Part shown: one piece after another, positions 1 through 9,040 of the stretch | Numbering within the stretch: position 1 is the stretch's first letter | Layout: each line of letters opens with the position of its first letter | Assembly (NCBI GenBank): GCA_020024735.1 | Contig: JAHHTI010000034.1 | Span: 1 to 11,059 of the forward strand | DNA length: 11,059 bases | DNA from: Mycoplasmataceae bacterium | GTDB lineage: Bacteria; Bacillota_I; Bacilli_A; Mycoplasmatales; Mycoplasmoidaceae | Reading direction: 5' to 3' | The notes under the pieces: model-generated | Database searches by the model: none | What the model was told of the DNA's origin: nothing | What the model saw: only the letters and a program-made list of their open reading frames with translations | Position numbers and translations under genes: made by a program

Positions 1-114
1 AAAAACATTACTACTGATAGCTATATAAACAATATATGGTTAAAAAAAGCAATAACGTATTGGCGTATTTTTCAACATTTATTAATTTATAAATATAAAT
101 TATCAAAATGTTAA
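1..114 (+). CDS. Possible 3' end of an upstream gene (37 codons, product unknown)
   Basis: Frame 1 is open from the window edge to a TAA at 112-114. The other two forward frames hit TAA or TAG within the first 30 bases. The peptide is basic and aromatic, ends in Leu-Ser-Lys-Cys, and contains two Trp codons, both TGG. TGG is uncommon in the other genes here, which weakens the case or points to a different kind of gene. I recognise no family. If real, it ends 24 bases before the ABC ATPase gene and could be in the same operon. Chance openness of a short AT-rich frame is a serious alternative. Confidence 0.4.
   Translation, partial: KNITTDSYINNIWLKKAITYWRIFQHLLIYKYKLSKC
74..112 (+). other. Imperfect AT-rich inverted repeat upstream of the ABC ATPase gene
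   Basis: The arms at 74-91 and 94-112 are imperfect reverse complements. The outer ends AACATTT and AAATGTT pair perfectly, and the inner part pairs with about two mismatches or bulges. No clear T-tract follows, so it is a poor intrinsic terminator. It overlaps the end of the possible upstream reading frame. Much of the pairing could be a by-product of high A+T content. Confidence 0.3.
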
Positions 115-121
115 TATTTGA

Positions 122-127
122 TATAAA
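122..127 (+). promoter_or_regulatory. Candidate -10 element for the ABC-secA-uvrB block
   Basis: TATAAA lies 11 bases upstream of the ATG at 139. A transcript starting the usual distance downstream would have only a few bases of leader. This would fit the absence of a Shine-Dalgarno sequence before that ATG. No convincing -35 is seen, and such motifs are frequent in AT-rich DNA. Confidence 0.3.
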
Positions 128-138
128 ATAAACATACT

Positions 139-1260
139 ATGAGTTTATTTAAAAAGAAAATATCAGATGATGATCAAGCACTTGCTACTGTTGCATTAGA
201 TAAGACTACAGAAGAAGCTTGCCAACACTTAAATGAAATCTACAATCTTGATAAAAACAACGAATCTAGTGTAAATACCAATACAGAAGATAAAAAAACA
301 ACAACTAATAATATTAAAATTGATACTGACAATATCAAAGAAGTTAAAAAGCTAAACCAACCACATAAAGGTGAAAAACATATCGGTATTGAAAAAGGCT
401 TAATTGTTGATTTAAAAGATGTTGTTAAGATTTTCGTTAATGAAAATGTACAATACAAGGTATTAAAAGATGTTAATCTTCGAATTAATGAAGGAGAATT
501 TGTAGTTATCTTAGGACCATCTGGTTCAGGAAAAACTACTTTAATGAATATTATTTCTGGTTTGGAAAGAGCCACTACAGGTGTAGTTAATGTACTAGGT
601 TCAGATTTAATTAACTTCAATAATACTGAATTGACTACTTTTAGAAGAGAAAACATTGGTTATATTTTCCAACAATATGGTTTACTTCCTAACTTAACTG
701 TTAAAGATAATATTTTATTAGGTGAATATTTAGAAAAGAAAAATTATAAGTTCTATACTAAAAATTACAAAAAACAACTAAAAGCAGTTAAAAAAGAATA
801 CAAAAATGATGAAAATAATCCTGAATTAGTTGCTAAAATTGAAGAAATCAATAAACAATATTATGAAAACATTAATGAAAAAGACAATGTTGATAATAGT
901 TATTTCTTAATTGAAAACATTATGAAGATGTTACAAATTGATCAATTAGAAAAAAAATATCCTGGACAATTGTCTGGGGGACAACAACAAAGAGTTTCAA
1001 TTGCTAGAACATTAATTAAAAAACCTAAAATCCTTTTTGCTGATGAACCTACTGGTGCAGTAGATACTGAAATGAGTAAAATTATTATGAATTCTCTTGT
1101 AGAAATCAACAAAATTTTAGGAACTACAATTGTTATTGTTACTCACAACCCTGTCATTGCTCAAATGGCAGATAAGGTAATTCACTTCTTTGATGGTAAT
1201 ATTAATGAAGTAGTTGTTAATAAAAATAAGAAAACAGTTGAAGAAATTAAATGGGAGTAG
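139..1260 (+). CDS. ABC transporter ATP-binding protein (LolD/MacB-type)
   Basis: A 373-residue ATPase subunit that would power an export-type ABC transporter at the inner face of the membrane. All nucleotide-binding motifs are visible: Walker A GPSGSGKT (126-133), Q-loop FQQYG (177-181), signature LSGGQ (278-282), Walker B ILFADE (298-303), D-loop GAVD (306-309) and the switch His in VTHN (336). Motif wording is closest to the LolD/MacB/YtrE branch, which works with FtsX-like permeases; no permease is in the window. Two additions make it longer than the usual ~230 residues: a hydrophilic N-terminal extension (~1-88, rich in Lys, Asp, Asn and Thr) and a charged insertion (~198-253, rich in Lys, Glu and Asn) between the Q-loop and the signature. 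The start is the first ATG of the frame and has no Shine-Dalgarno sequence. It ends 3 bases before secA, so co-transcription is likely. The transported substrate cannot be told. Confidence 0.93.
   Translation: MSLFKKKISDDDQALATVALDKTTEEACQHLNEIYNLDKNNESSVNTNTEDKKTTTNNIKIDTDNIKEVKKLNQPHKGEKHIGIEKGLIVDLKDVVKIFVNENVQYKVLKDVNLRINEGEFVVILGPSGSGKTTLMNIISGLERATTGVVNVLGSDLINFNNTELTTFRRENIGYIFQQYGLLPNLTVKDNILLGEYLEKKNYKFYTKNYKKQLKAVKKEYKNDENNPELVAKIEEINKQYYENINEKDNVDNSYFLIENIMKMLQIDQLEKKYPGQLSGGQQQRVSIARTLIKKPKILFADEPTGAVDTEMSKIIMNSLVEINKILGTTIVIVTHNPVIAQMADKVIHFFDGNINEVVVNKNKKTVEEIKWE
1253..1257 (+). promoter_or_regulatory. Ribosome binding site for secA
   Basis: GGGAG lies inside the last codons of the ABC ATPase gene, six bases before the ATG at 1264. 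It supports that start and suggests translational coupling between the two genes. Confidence 0.5.
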
Positions 1261-1263
1261 AAT

Positions 1264-4200
1264 ATGCGTCTTGTAAATAGATTTAAATCATTATCTAATA
1301 AATTAAAAAAAGTTTCACCTAAAGCAAGACTTTTGGAACAAGCTGATGAAATTGCTGATCAAGTTATTGCTCTTGATGAAAAATATGCAACACTTTCTGA
1401 TAAAGATTTGAAAGAAAAAACTTATCGTATTATTGATAAAATCCGTGACGATGGAATGTCAATTGATGCTTTTTTAATTGATGCTTTAGCAATTGTAAGA
1501 GAAACTCTATATCGTGTTCACGGTTTAAAAGCTTTTAAAGTGCAATTAATTGGGGCTATTATTGCTCACTATGGTGACTTCTCAGAAATGATGACTGGTG
1601 AAGGAAAAACACTAGTTCTAGTTATGGTATCTTTCGTTAACGCCCTTGCTAAGAGAGGTGTTCATATTGTAACTGTTAATGAATACTTAGTACAACGGGA
1701 TGCAGAGTTTTCTAATGAAGCTTTATCTAAATTAGGTTTATCAGTTGGTTATATCACTTCATCAATGGATAATGAAACTAAAAAGAAAATGTATAATTGT
1801 GACATTACTTATGCTCCTAACTCTGAATTAGGTTTTGACTATTTAAGAGATAATATGGTACAAAACAAATCAGAAAAAATGCAAAGAGAACTATTCTATG
1901 CCATTGTCGATGAAGGTGACTCTATTTTGATTGATGAAGCTAGAACACCATTAATTATTGCTGGTAGTCCTTCTGATGATGTTTCTATTTATGTACAAGC
2001 TGATAGATTTGTAAGTTCTCTTACTCCTGAAGATTATGTTATTGATGCTGAATCTAGTGCTATTAACCTTAATGATAATGGAATTAAAAAAGCTTGTGAA
2101 TTCTTTAATTTAAGTAATCTTTATGATATTGAAAATAGTGAAATTGTACACCGTGTAATGAATGCCTTAAAAGCTAACTATACAATGTTCTTAGGAAAAG
2201 AATATATTGTTAAATTTAATGAAGAATCTCAAGAAAATGAAATTGCTTTAGTAGATGCATTTACTGGTAGAGTACTAGAAGGTCGTATGTATAGTGCTGG
2301 TTTACACCAAGCTATTCAAGCTAAGGAAAGAGTGCGAATCGAACCTGAAAATATGACCATTGCTACCATTACTTATCAATCATTCTTTAGATTATATAAG
2401 AAACTAGCAGCTGTATCTGGTACTGCTTTAACTGAAGCCCAAGAATTATTGGATATCTATAATATGGTGGTTGTTCCTATCCCAACTAACAAACCAATTA
2501 AGAGAATTGATTATCCTGATTATGTTTTTGGTAACAAAAAGACAAAATGAAAATATATTCTTAGTGACATTAAAAAGAGACATGAAAAAGGACAACCTAT
2601 TTTGATTGGTACTGGTTCAGTTGAAGAATCAGAAGTACTTCACCAATTACTAGAAAAAATTCACATTCCTCACCAAGTGTTGAATGCTAAAAACCATGCT
2701 CGTGAAGCTGAAATTGTTAAATTAGCAGGTCAAAGAGGTGCTGTTACTGTGGCAACTAATATGGCTGGTCGGGGAACAGATATTAAATTAGGAGAAGGCG
2801 TTAGAGAACTTGGTGGTCTTTATGTTATTGGAACAGAAAGAAATGAATCAAGACGGATTGATAACCAATTACGTGGTAGATCTGGTCGTCAAGGTGATCC
2901 AGGTGAATCAAGATTCTTTATCTCTCTAGAAGACTCATTATTTAAAAGATTTGCTACTGATAAATTTGATAAAGCTCAATGAAAAATGGGAGAAGATGTA
3001 ATCGATTTAAAATTCTTCTCAAAATTATTAGATCGTACACAAAAAAGAGTTGAAGATATTAACTATGATAGTCGAAAACATTTAATTGATTATGACTATG
3101 TATTAAGTGAACAAAGAGAATTAATTTATAAACAAAGAGACTACATATTAACTGCTAATAAATTAGATGAAATTGTTTTAAGAATGATTCCACATATTAC
3201 AGAATATGCCATTTCTATTCATAAAAATCCTGAAAATATCAATACTATTGATATCCCTAAATTAGTAGAATACTTTAATACTAATTATTTACCAAATGAT
3301 TGAAAATTATCTAATAATGATTTCAATGATTTAAGTGAAAAACAAATTAAAGATAAACTAGATGAACATTTCACTAAATTAATTATGAGCATCTACAATA
3401 AAAATCCTCATATTGATAATGAATGAAGACAAATTTTAATTGTAGTAATGGACTCTAATTGAACTATTTTCCTAGACAAGATTCAAAAATTACGTGATGG
3501 TGTATCACTTCGTAGTTTTGAACAAAAATCTCCATTAAATATTTATGTTGAAGATTCAGACCGTTTATTCTCTTCAATGTTGAAACTAATTGCCCAAATT
3601 GTAATTAAAAATATTATTAAAAATGATGAAGTTGCTACTCAAAGAGCTCAATCACCTAATCAAGGTACTGCAATAGGTAATATCTTCGGTAGTGCAGGTA
3701 AACCTCCACGTCCAACTAATGTTGACTTTGCTTATAATAGTGCACCTTCAGAACAACCTAATGTAGATAATAGTGAAAAAGAATTTGAACAAATTGTTGC
3801 TGAATTAGAATCTCAAGACTATCTACAACCTTCACCAGCAGTAGCACAAGAAGAAACTACTACTCCAGAATCTACTATTCCTGAAACACCAACTCCAGTT
3901 GTAGAAAATATTGAAGAAAAACCTAGTGAAGAAGTAACACTTGTTGATAGTCCAAAGGAAAATAAAGAAAATACTTCTGATGACTTATATAATAAATTCT
4001 TCCGTGGTTTACAAAGTGCAGTTGCACAAGGTCCTGAACCTAAAACTATTCCTGAATATAAAATCATCCATGCTAATGAAGTTAAAGGACAAGTAAATAA
4101 TCTTCCTGAATATAAATATGACAAGAAATCTAAAGGTTTAGCTTATACTAACAATAATTTAAAGCAAATTAACGATGCTATTAATGAAATTATGGCTCGT

Positions 4201-4296
4201 GAAGATGTAAGTGTTGGTGTCACTACTGAAATTGAAAATGCTACTATTGATGAACTAAAAGAAAAAGAAAAAAATCTTAACAAGAATGAAAAATAG
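1264..4296 (+). CDS. secA: Protein translocase ATPase SecA with a long acidic C-terminal tail
   Basis: A 1010-residue SecA, the motor that drives unfolded secretory proteins through the SecYEG channel. Five in-frame TGA codons (2548, 2983, 3301, 3424, 3460) are read as Trp. Visible motifs: Walker A TGEGKT (111-116); Walker B VDEGDS (215-220) followed by ILIDEARTPL; the preprotein-crosslinking region with FTGRVLEGR (333-341) and GLHQAI (346-351); SGTA (385-388); and helicase-type motifs NMAGRGTD (499-506) and RGRSGRQGD (537-545) in the second nucleotide-binding fold. The scaffold and wing regions continue with QKRVE and DSRK motifs and a canonical LRSFEQKSPL segment. Recognisable SecA ends near residue 786. 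The remaining ~224 residues are rich in Glu, Pro, Thr and Asn, contain no Cys, and so lack the zinc-binding end found in many SecA proteins. The last 11 bases overlap uvrB. The identification is secure; the function of the tail is unknown. Confidence 0.97.
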
Positions 4297-6262
4297 ATTT
4301 AATCTTGAGTCTCCATACCAACCTAGTGGTGATCAACAAAAAGCTATTGATGAACTGGTAGCTAATTTAAAGCATACCAAAAATCAAGTCCTTCTAGGTG
4401 CAACAGGAACAGGCAAGACTTTTACAATTGCTAATGTAATTAATCGTACTCAAAGAAAAACATTAGTTTTAGCTCATAATAGAACATTAGCTAACCAATT
4501 GTATTTAGAACTTAAAAAGTTCTTTCCTAACAACCATGTGGAATATTTTGTTTCATACTTTGATTTCTTTCAACCTGAAGCCTATCTACCTGCGACTGAT
4601 ACATATATTGAAAAAAATGCTCAATCAAACTTTGAAATTGAGATGATGAGATTATCTACATTAAATTCTCTTTCTAACTATGATGATGTTATTGTGGTCG
4701 CATCAGTGGCTTGTATTTATCCTACAGCTTCGAAAGTTGATTTTAATCGTTACCGTTTATTTCTAGCCATCAATCAAAAATATGAACTAAATTATATTAA
4801 ACAAGCATTAGTGACAATGGACTATACATTTAATGCAGTAGAACTAAAACCAGGAACATTTAGATGAAAAGGTGATGTATTAGAAATTATGTATGGATAT
4901 GATGATGAACATTTTATTCGTTTTTCATTCTTTGGTAACGAAATTGAAAAAATTACACAAGTACATGCTTTAACAGGAGAAGTAGTACAGAAACTAGACC
5001 GTGCTTTAATTACTCCTGCCAATGAATATGTAATGAACCGTGAAAATGCTACTGATGCCTTAACTAGAATTGAAAAAGAACTTCAAGAACGAATTGTGTA
5101 CTTTAAAAACAAGAATAAATTGTTAGAAGCTGAAAGAATTGAACAACGTACTAATTATGACATTGAATCATTAAGAGAATTCGGGATTTGTCCTGGAATT
5201 GAAAATTATGCAGCACAATTAGAAGGAAGAGCTCCTGGAGAAACTCCTTTCTCTTTATTAGACTTCTTTAATGATGCTGATGATGAATGATTATTTGTTA
5301 TTGACGAATCCCATATCTCTGTACCACAAATGCGCGGAATGTATAATACTGATAGAAGCCGAAAAGAAACATTAGTAGAATATGGTTTTAGATTGCCATC
5401 TGCGCTAGATAATCGGCCTTTAACATTTGATGAAATTTTTAGTCGTACAAAAAATACTATTTATGTATCAGCCACTCCTAATGATTGAGAAAAAGAAATT
5501 TCTCATAACCACATTGTCGAACAAATTGTTAGACCTACAGGGTTAGTTGATCCAACCATTGAAATTAGACCATCTAAATTTCAAATTGATGATTTAATTA
5601 ATGAAATCACAAAACAACGAACTAGTGGTGAAAAAACCTTTGTTTCTGTAATTACCATTAAAATGGCAGAAGAACTAACTGATTATTTAAAGCAAAGAGG
5701 AATTAAAGTTGCTTATTTACATAATGAATTAAAAACTATTGAACGTTCGAAAGTTCTATACGATTTACGTAAAGGAAAATATGAAGTAGTAATAGGTATT
5801 AACTTATTAAGAGAAGGAATTGATATTCCTGAAGTTTCTTTAATGGTCATCTTTGATGCTGATAAACCTGGGTTATTTAGAAGTGAAAAATCCTTAATAC
5901 AGATGATTGGTAGGGTTGCACGAAATGTTAATGGACGAGTCATCATGTATGCAGATAACACCACTAAGGATATGCAAGAAGCTATTAATGAAACCGAAAG
6001 AAGAAGAAATATTCAATTAGCTTATAATGAAAAACATCATATTAAACCAAAAACTATTTATAAAGAACTAAGTAATGAATTATTTGACCACGAAGATTTT
6101 AATAACTTAATCAAGAAGAATAAATCAACAACTGCTATTATTAAACAACTAAAACAAGAGATGCTTACAGCTGCTAAAAATCAAGAATATGAATTAGCTG
6201 CTACCTTAAGAGACCAAATTATTGAATTATCTGCTATGAAGGATAATGAAAAGAAAAAATAA
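4286..6262 (+). CDS. uvrB: Excinuclease ABC subunit B (UvrB)
   Basis: A 658-residue UvrB, of normal family length. It receives damaged DNA from UvrA, verifies the lesion and recruits UvrC in nucleotide excision repair. In order: GDQQKAI near the N-terminus (15-21), Walker A GATGTGKT (38-45), the beta-hairpin region SYFDFFQPEAY (90-100), the GICPGIENY segment, Walker B VIDESH (338-343), SATP, the GINLLREGID helicase motif, QMIGRVARN, and a C-terminal UVR motif (~618-650, EYELAATLRDQI) for contact with UvrC. Trp is encoded by TGA at 4865, 5288 and 5486. The start overlaps the end of secA by 11 bases and has no clear Shine-Dalgarno, so translation probably depends on ribosomes finishing secA. 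From memory, secA-uvrB adjacency is also seen in M. genitalium. The hairpin aromatics are mostly Phe where Tyr is usual. Confidence 0.97.
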
Positions 6263-6275
6263 GTTTTGTCTTTTA

Positions 6276-6296
6276 AACTTAAAATCTTTTTAAGTT
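6276..6296 (+). terminator. Hairpin after uvrB, possible terminator
   Basis: AACTTAAAA (6276-6284) and TTTTAAGTT (6288-6296) form a perfect 9-bp stem with a 3-base loop, 13 bases after the uvrB stop. T-rich sequence is inside the stem, but no T-run follows it, so termination would be weak or imprecise. The next gene has its own promoter, which fits an end of the operon here. Confidence 0.45.
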
Positions 6297-6306
6297 ATTC
6301 ACTATA

Positions 6307-6335
6307 TTCACACCTAATTATTTTATTTTTATAAT
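6307..6335 (+). promoter_or_regulatory. Near-consensus sigma-70-type promoter of the C1 peptidase gene
   Basis: TTCACA (6307-6312, five of six bases matching TTGACA) and a perfect TATAAT (6330-6335) are separated by exactly 17 bases. The expected start of transcription, about seven bases after the -10, falls near 6342, leaving roughly five bases before the ATG at 6347. A small A/T-only inverted repeat (6318-6326 with 6334-6342) overlaps the -10. Confidence 0.72.
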
Positions 6336-6346
6336 AAAATAATAAA

Positions 6347-8947
6347 ATGAACCATAAAAGTAAGAAATTATTCCGTCATACAACTATTTGTATTAGTTCA
6401 TTGCTGCTAGTTACTAATGTTTCTATAGGTCTTGAATATTGTTTTTCTAAACAAACTAATATTTCTACTGCCTTCACTGCTGCTTCTGATGCAATCCCTG
6501 ATTACTTAAACAATGATTTTAGTTACAATACTCCAGAAATTATTAAGGCTGCTAGTGTACCTAAATTTGACCCACGTCAAGAAGCTAATTATCTCCCACC
6601 TGTAAGAGACCAAGGATCTGAAGGTTTATGTTGGGCTTATTCTACTATCGGAGCAGCTGAAATTAATGCCATTAAAACTGGTATTTATAAAAACCCTAAT
6701 ACACTTGATTTAAGTGAACATAATCTAGATTGAGCTACAAGAGTGAGAAACAATGAAACTGATTTTCTAGGTTTGAATGAAGCAGATGTTTGAAAACACG
6801 GAGAATTTGGTGATGGAGCTTCTACAATGGATGCAGCTAACACTTTAAGTAAATGAATCAGTCCTTCAATTGTTAAAAATCCTGCACAGGAACATCACTA
6901 TGTAAAACCAGCAATGAAAATGAAGAGTGTTACTAATCTCCAAATGCCTGCAGATAATAATTTAGTGTTTGTTCCAGATGATCCTGGTTATATTAGTTCT
7001 ATTAAAAAAGCAATTATTAAAAATGGTTCTTGCTCATTTGCCTATCCACTAGAAGATCCAAATTATTCTCCTTGAGAGACTTATTATAATTACCCAATTG
7101 AAGTTTCAGTTGATTATCCTTTAGTAACTGATTATGCTCACGCAATTGATGTAGTTGGTTGAGATGACAATATTCCTGCCACTAATTTTGCTCCTTATCA
7201 AGCTAAAAATAATGGTGGATGAATTTGTAGAAATAGTTGAGGACCAGATTTATTAGAAAATGGATACTTCTATATGTCATATGAAAGTTACAACTATAAT
7301 ACTCTGTCATATTCATATATGCCAGCAGATAATACATATGAAAATAATTACTATTGAGATGCACAATGTGAAGATGTATTAGACGGAACAGTTCTTAATA
7401 ATATGCAAAAGGCAGTTGCCATATTTCCAGTTAAAAAAGCTAATAATGACACTCTAGAAGATATTGATGGTGTGCAAATTAGTGTCAATGGTGTCAATGT
7501 ACAAGTTAAATTTAATATATATGATAATGTAAGTTTTGATGAAACTATAGATTTACCTAGCGTTAATAAATTAGATTTAGGGAATCCGGTATATACTCAA
7601 AAAGTTACTTTTGATTATCCTGGTACTTATACAGTTAAATTAAATAAAAGTATTCCTATCTACGCTAGTAATTATTTTGCTGTAGAAGCAGTGATTACAG
7701 GTGGCAAAGAAATACCTGGTGGTGTATATTATAGTGATATGTTAGGATTTGAATTTGCAGAAGGCTCAGAAACATCTAGTCAAAATGACTTAACTTTTGT
7801 ATCTACCTATCCTTATGGAAAGGATTATCATTGAACTAACACAATCGATCCAGAACGATGTCAAAACCCAGTTGTGCGTTTGGATGCATTAACTAATACT
7901 AAAAAAATAGGTAATCCACCTACCACTAATGATATTAAATATGCAGACTTAAAATTAGACAGTGAAATTATTCATTATGATGATCCTTCAACCTATCCTA
8001 CTTTTAATTCATTAACTTTAAATGGGCAGAATCTTTCACCTTATAATTTCGACTTTATATATGAACCAGTTATGTGAAAAAATAGTGCTGATAATTTTGA
8101 AAAAAGAATAGGCACAGTCAAAGTAACATTATTGCCAAAAAGTGAGAACTATAAAGGAAAATTGTACACTTATTTAACTGTAAAAGGCGGTAGCTCACCG
8201 TATATTGATGGTCTAGGAAAATATAGTGATACAATCAATGATAAAAAAGAAACTATTAAAAATGCCAGAATTAATTTACTTAAAGGACCTGGTGTAAAAA
8301 CATATAGAGATTTAGGATTGGAAGAATACGGATTCCAATGAACTCAACCTGATGAAACTATTACCTTCCCTGTTAACAATACCCTAACTTATACCAAAAG
8401 TGATGCAAAATATTTTACAAAAAAAACTTGAAGTAATAACGACATCTCTTTTACTAATGTTACACACACTCCTCAATTATCTCCTAAATCTAATTTTATG
8501 GATAAAAATTGTATCAAATTACCATCACCAACCGTTATTGATAAAATAAATGACGGTATTTACAACAATTCAATTAGTCCTACTAATGCTGACATTACAG
8601 AAAATGAATTCAATAGTATTACCAAAATGAATATTCTAAATCTTGTCAATATTCCTACTATTAATGATATTGAAAAAAAGCGCTTAAAAATTCAACAATG
8701 ATTTAAAACTAATAATCAAGTGCATTTTACTGTTGCCACTGATAAATTAGAAAGTAATATGATCAATGTTCAATGAAATATTATTCAACCTGATGTTCCA
8801 CCTGCACCATCAAACAACTCCGAACATCCGACAAATTTTATATGAATATTAGTTGCTGTTATTGCAGTTATTTTATTAATCGCAATTATCATAATTATCT
8901 TTGTGGTAAAGAAAAAAAAGAAAAAAAGTAGTAAATATAAATTTTAG
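6347..8947 (+). CDS. Membrane-anchored papain-like (C1) cysteine peptidase, multidomain
   Basis: An 866-residue surface peptidase read through more than ten in-frame TGA (Trp) codons. Residues 1-35 form a Lys-rich start and a short hydrophobic stretch, likely a signal peptide or anchor. The C1 catalytic domain follows: oxyanion-hole Gln89 and nucleophile Cys95 in QGSEGLCWAYS, catalytic His265 in AHAIDVVGW, and Asn296 in RNSWG, so the triad is complete. No long inhibitory propeptide is apparent. Residues ~340-460 resemble the lectin-like beta domain that follows bacterial C1 peptidases. Residues ~535-612 have the Gly-Thr-x-x-Val and NYKGK pattern of Ig-like surface domains, and ~640-690 a YGFQW segment of similar type. 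Residues 730-813 match the repeat domain of the lipoprotein at 10173. A Pro-rich spacer, a transmembrane helix (831-854) and six Lys then place the body outside the cell. The near-leaderless ATG at 6347 fits the promoter position. Likely targets are host or environmental proteins; the substrate is unknown. Possible relatives are CysP-type mycoplasma peptidases. Confidence 0.9.
8534..8785 (+). repeat. Single copy of the shared surface domain in the peptidase
   Basis: Encodes peptidase residues 730-813. It starts with VIDKIN, has EFNSI, IL-L and NIP then EKKRLKI, and closes with INVQWNI. The same order of motifs occurs in each repeat of the lipoprotein downstream. Over the first ~48 aligned positions against the third lipoprotein copy I count about 22 identities by eye, allowing a two-residue gap. 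Confidence 0.75.
8837..8926 (+). other. C-terminal transmembrane anchor and Lys-rich tail of the peptidase
   Basis: Residues 831-854 are almost entirely Ile, Val, Leu, Ala and Phe, followed by six Lys codons (855-860). By the positive-inside rule the Lys end is cytoplasmic, so residues ~36-825 lie outside the cell. Confidence 0.85.
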
Positions 8948-8977
8948 AAAATCAACTATTGGATAATGGATTTTTTA
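8948..8977 (+). terminator. Weak terminator-like hairpin after the peptidase gene
   Basis: AAAATC (8948-8953) pairs with GATTTT (8969-8974), with a small inner ATT/AAT pairing, and the right arm runs into a T-rich TTTTTTAT stretch. The stem is short and the loop long, so the call is weak. Confidence 0.3.
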
Positions 8978-9012
8978 TATTAAAATATTTTCCTTAAAAT
9001 TCGATAATCCGA

Positions 9013-9018
9013 GATAAT
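9013..9018 (+). promoter_or_regulatory. Candidate -10 element for pta
   Basis: GATAAT occurs at 9003-9008 and again at 9013-9018, ahead of the pta ribosome binding site. Neither copy has a good -35 at the right distance. The alternative TAAAAT at 8981-8986 is no better supported. Confidence 0.3.
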
Positions 9019-9025
9019 AAAAGTA

Positions 9026-9037
9026 GAGGTGAGGTGA
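9026..9037 (+). promoter_or_regulatory. Strong ribosome binding site for pta
   Basis: GAGGTGAGGTGA contains two overlapping matches to the Shine-Dalgarno consensus, one ending 8 bases and one ending 3 bases before the ATG at 9041. It is the strongest ribosome binding site in the window and fixes the pta start. Confidence 0.8.
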
Positions 9038-9040
9038 AAT

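Noticed and set aside
240..656. Reverse-strand open frame inside the ABC ATPase gene
   Set aside because: It lies opposite conserved ATPase motifs, has no family resemblance and no promoter, so it is a shadow of the real gene.
3819..4124. Reverse-strand open frame opposite the SecA tail
   Set aside because: Low-complexity sense codons give a Ser/Val-rich antisense frame by chance; there is no start signal.
1264..4296. Apparent break-up of secA, uvrB, the peptidase, pta and the lipoprotein gene by TGA stops
   Set aside because: The TGA codons are in one frame, fall at family Trp positions (for example NSWG in the peptidase), and the joined products have family length. This is the mollicute code, not pseudogene decay.
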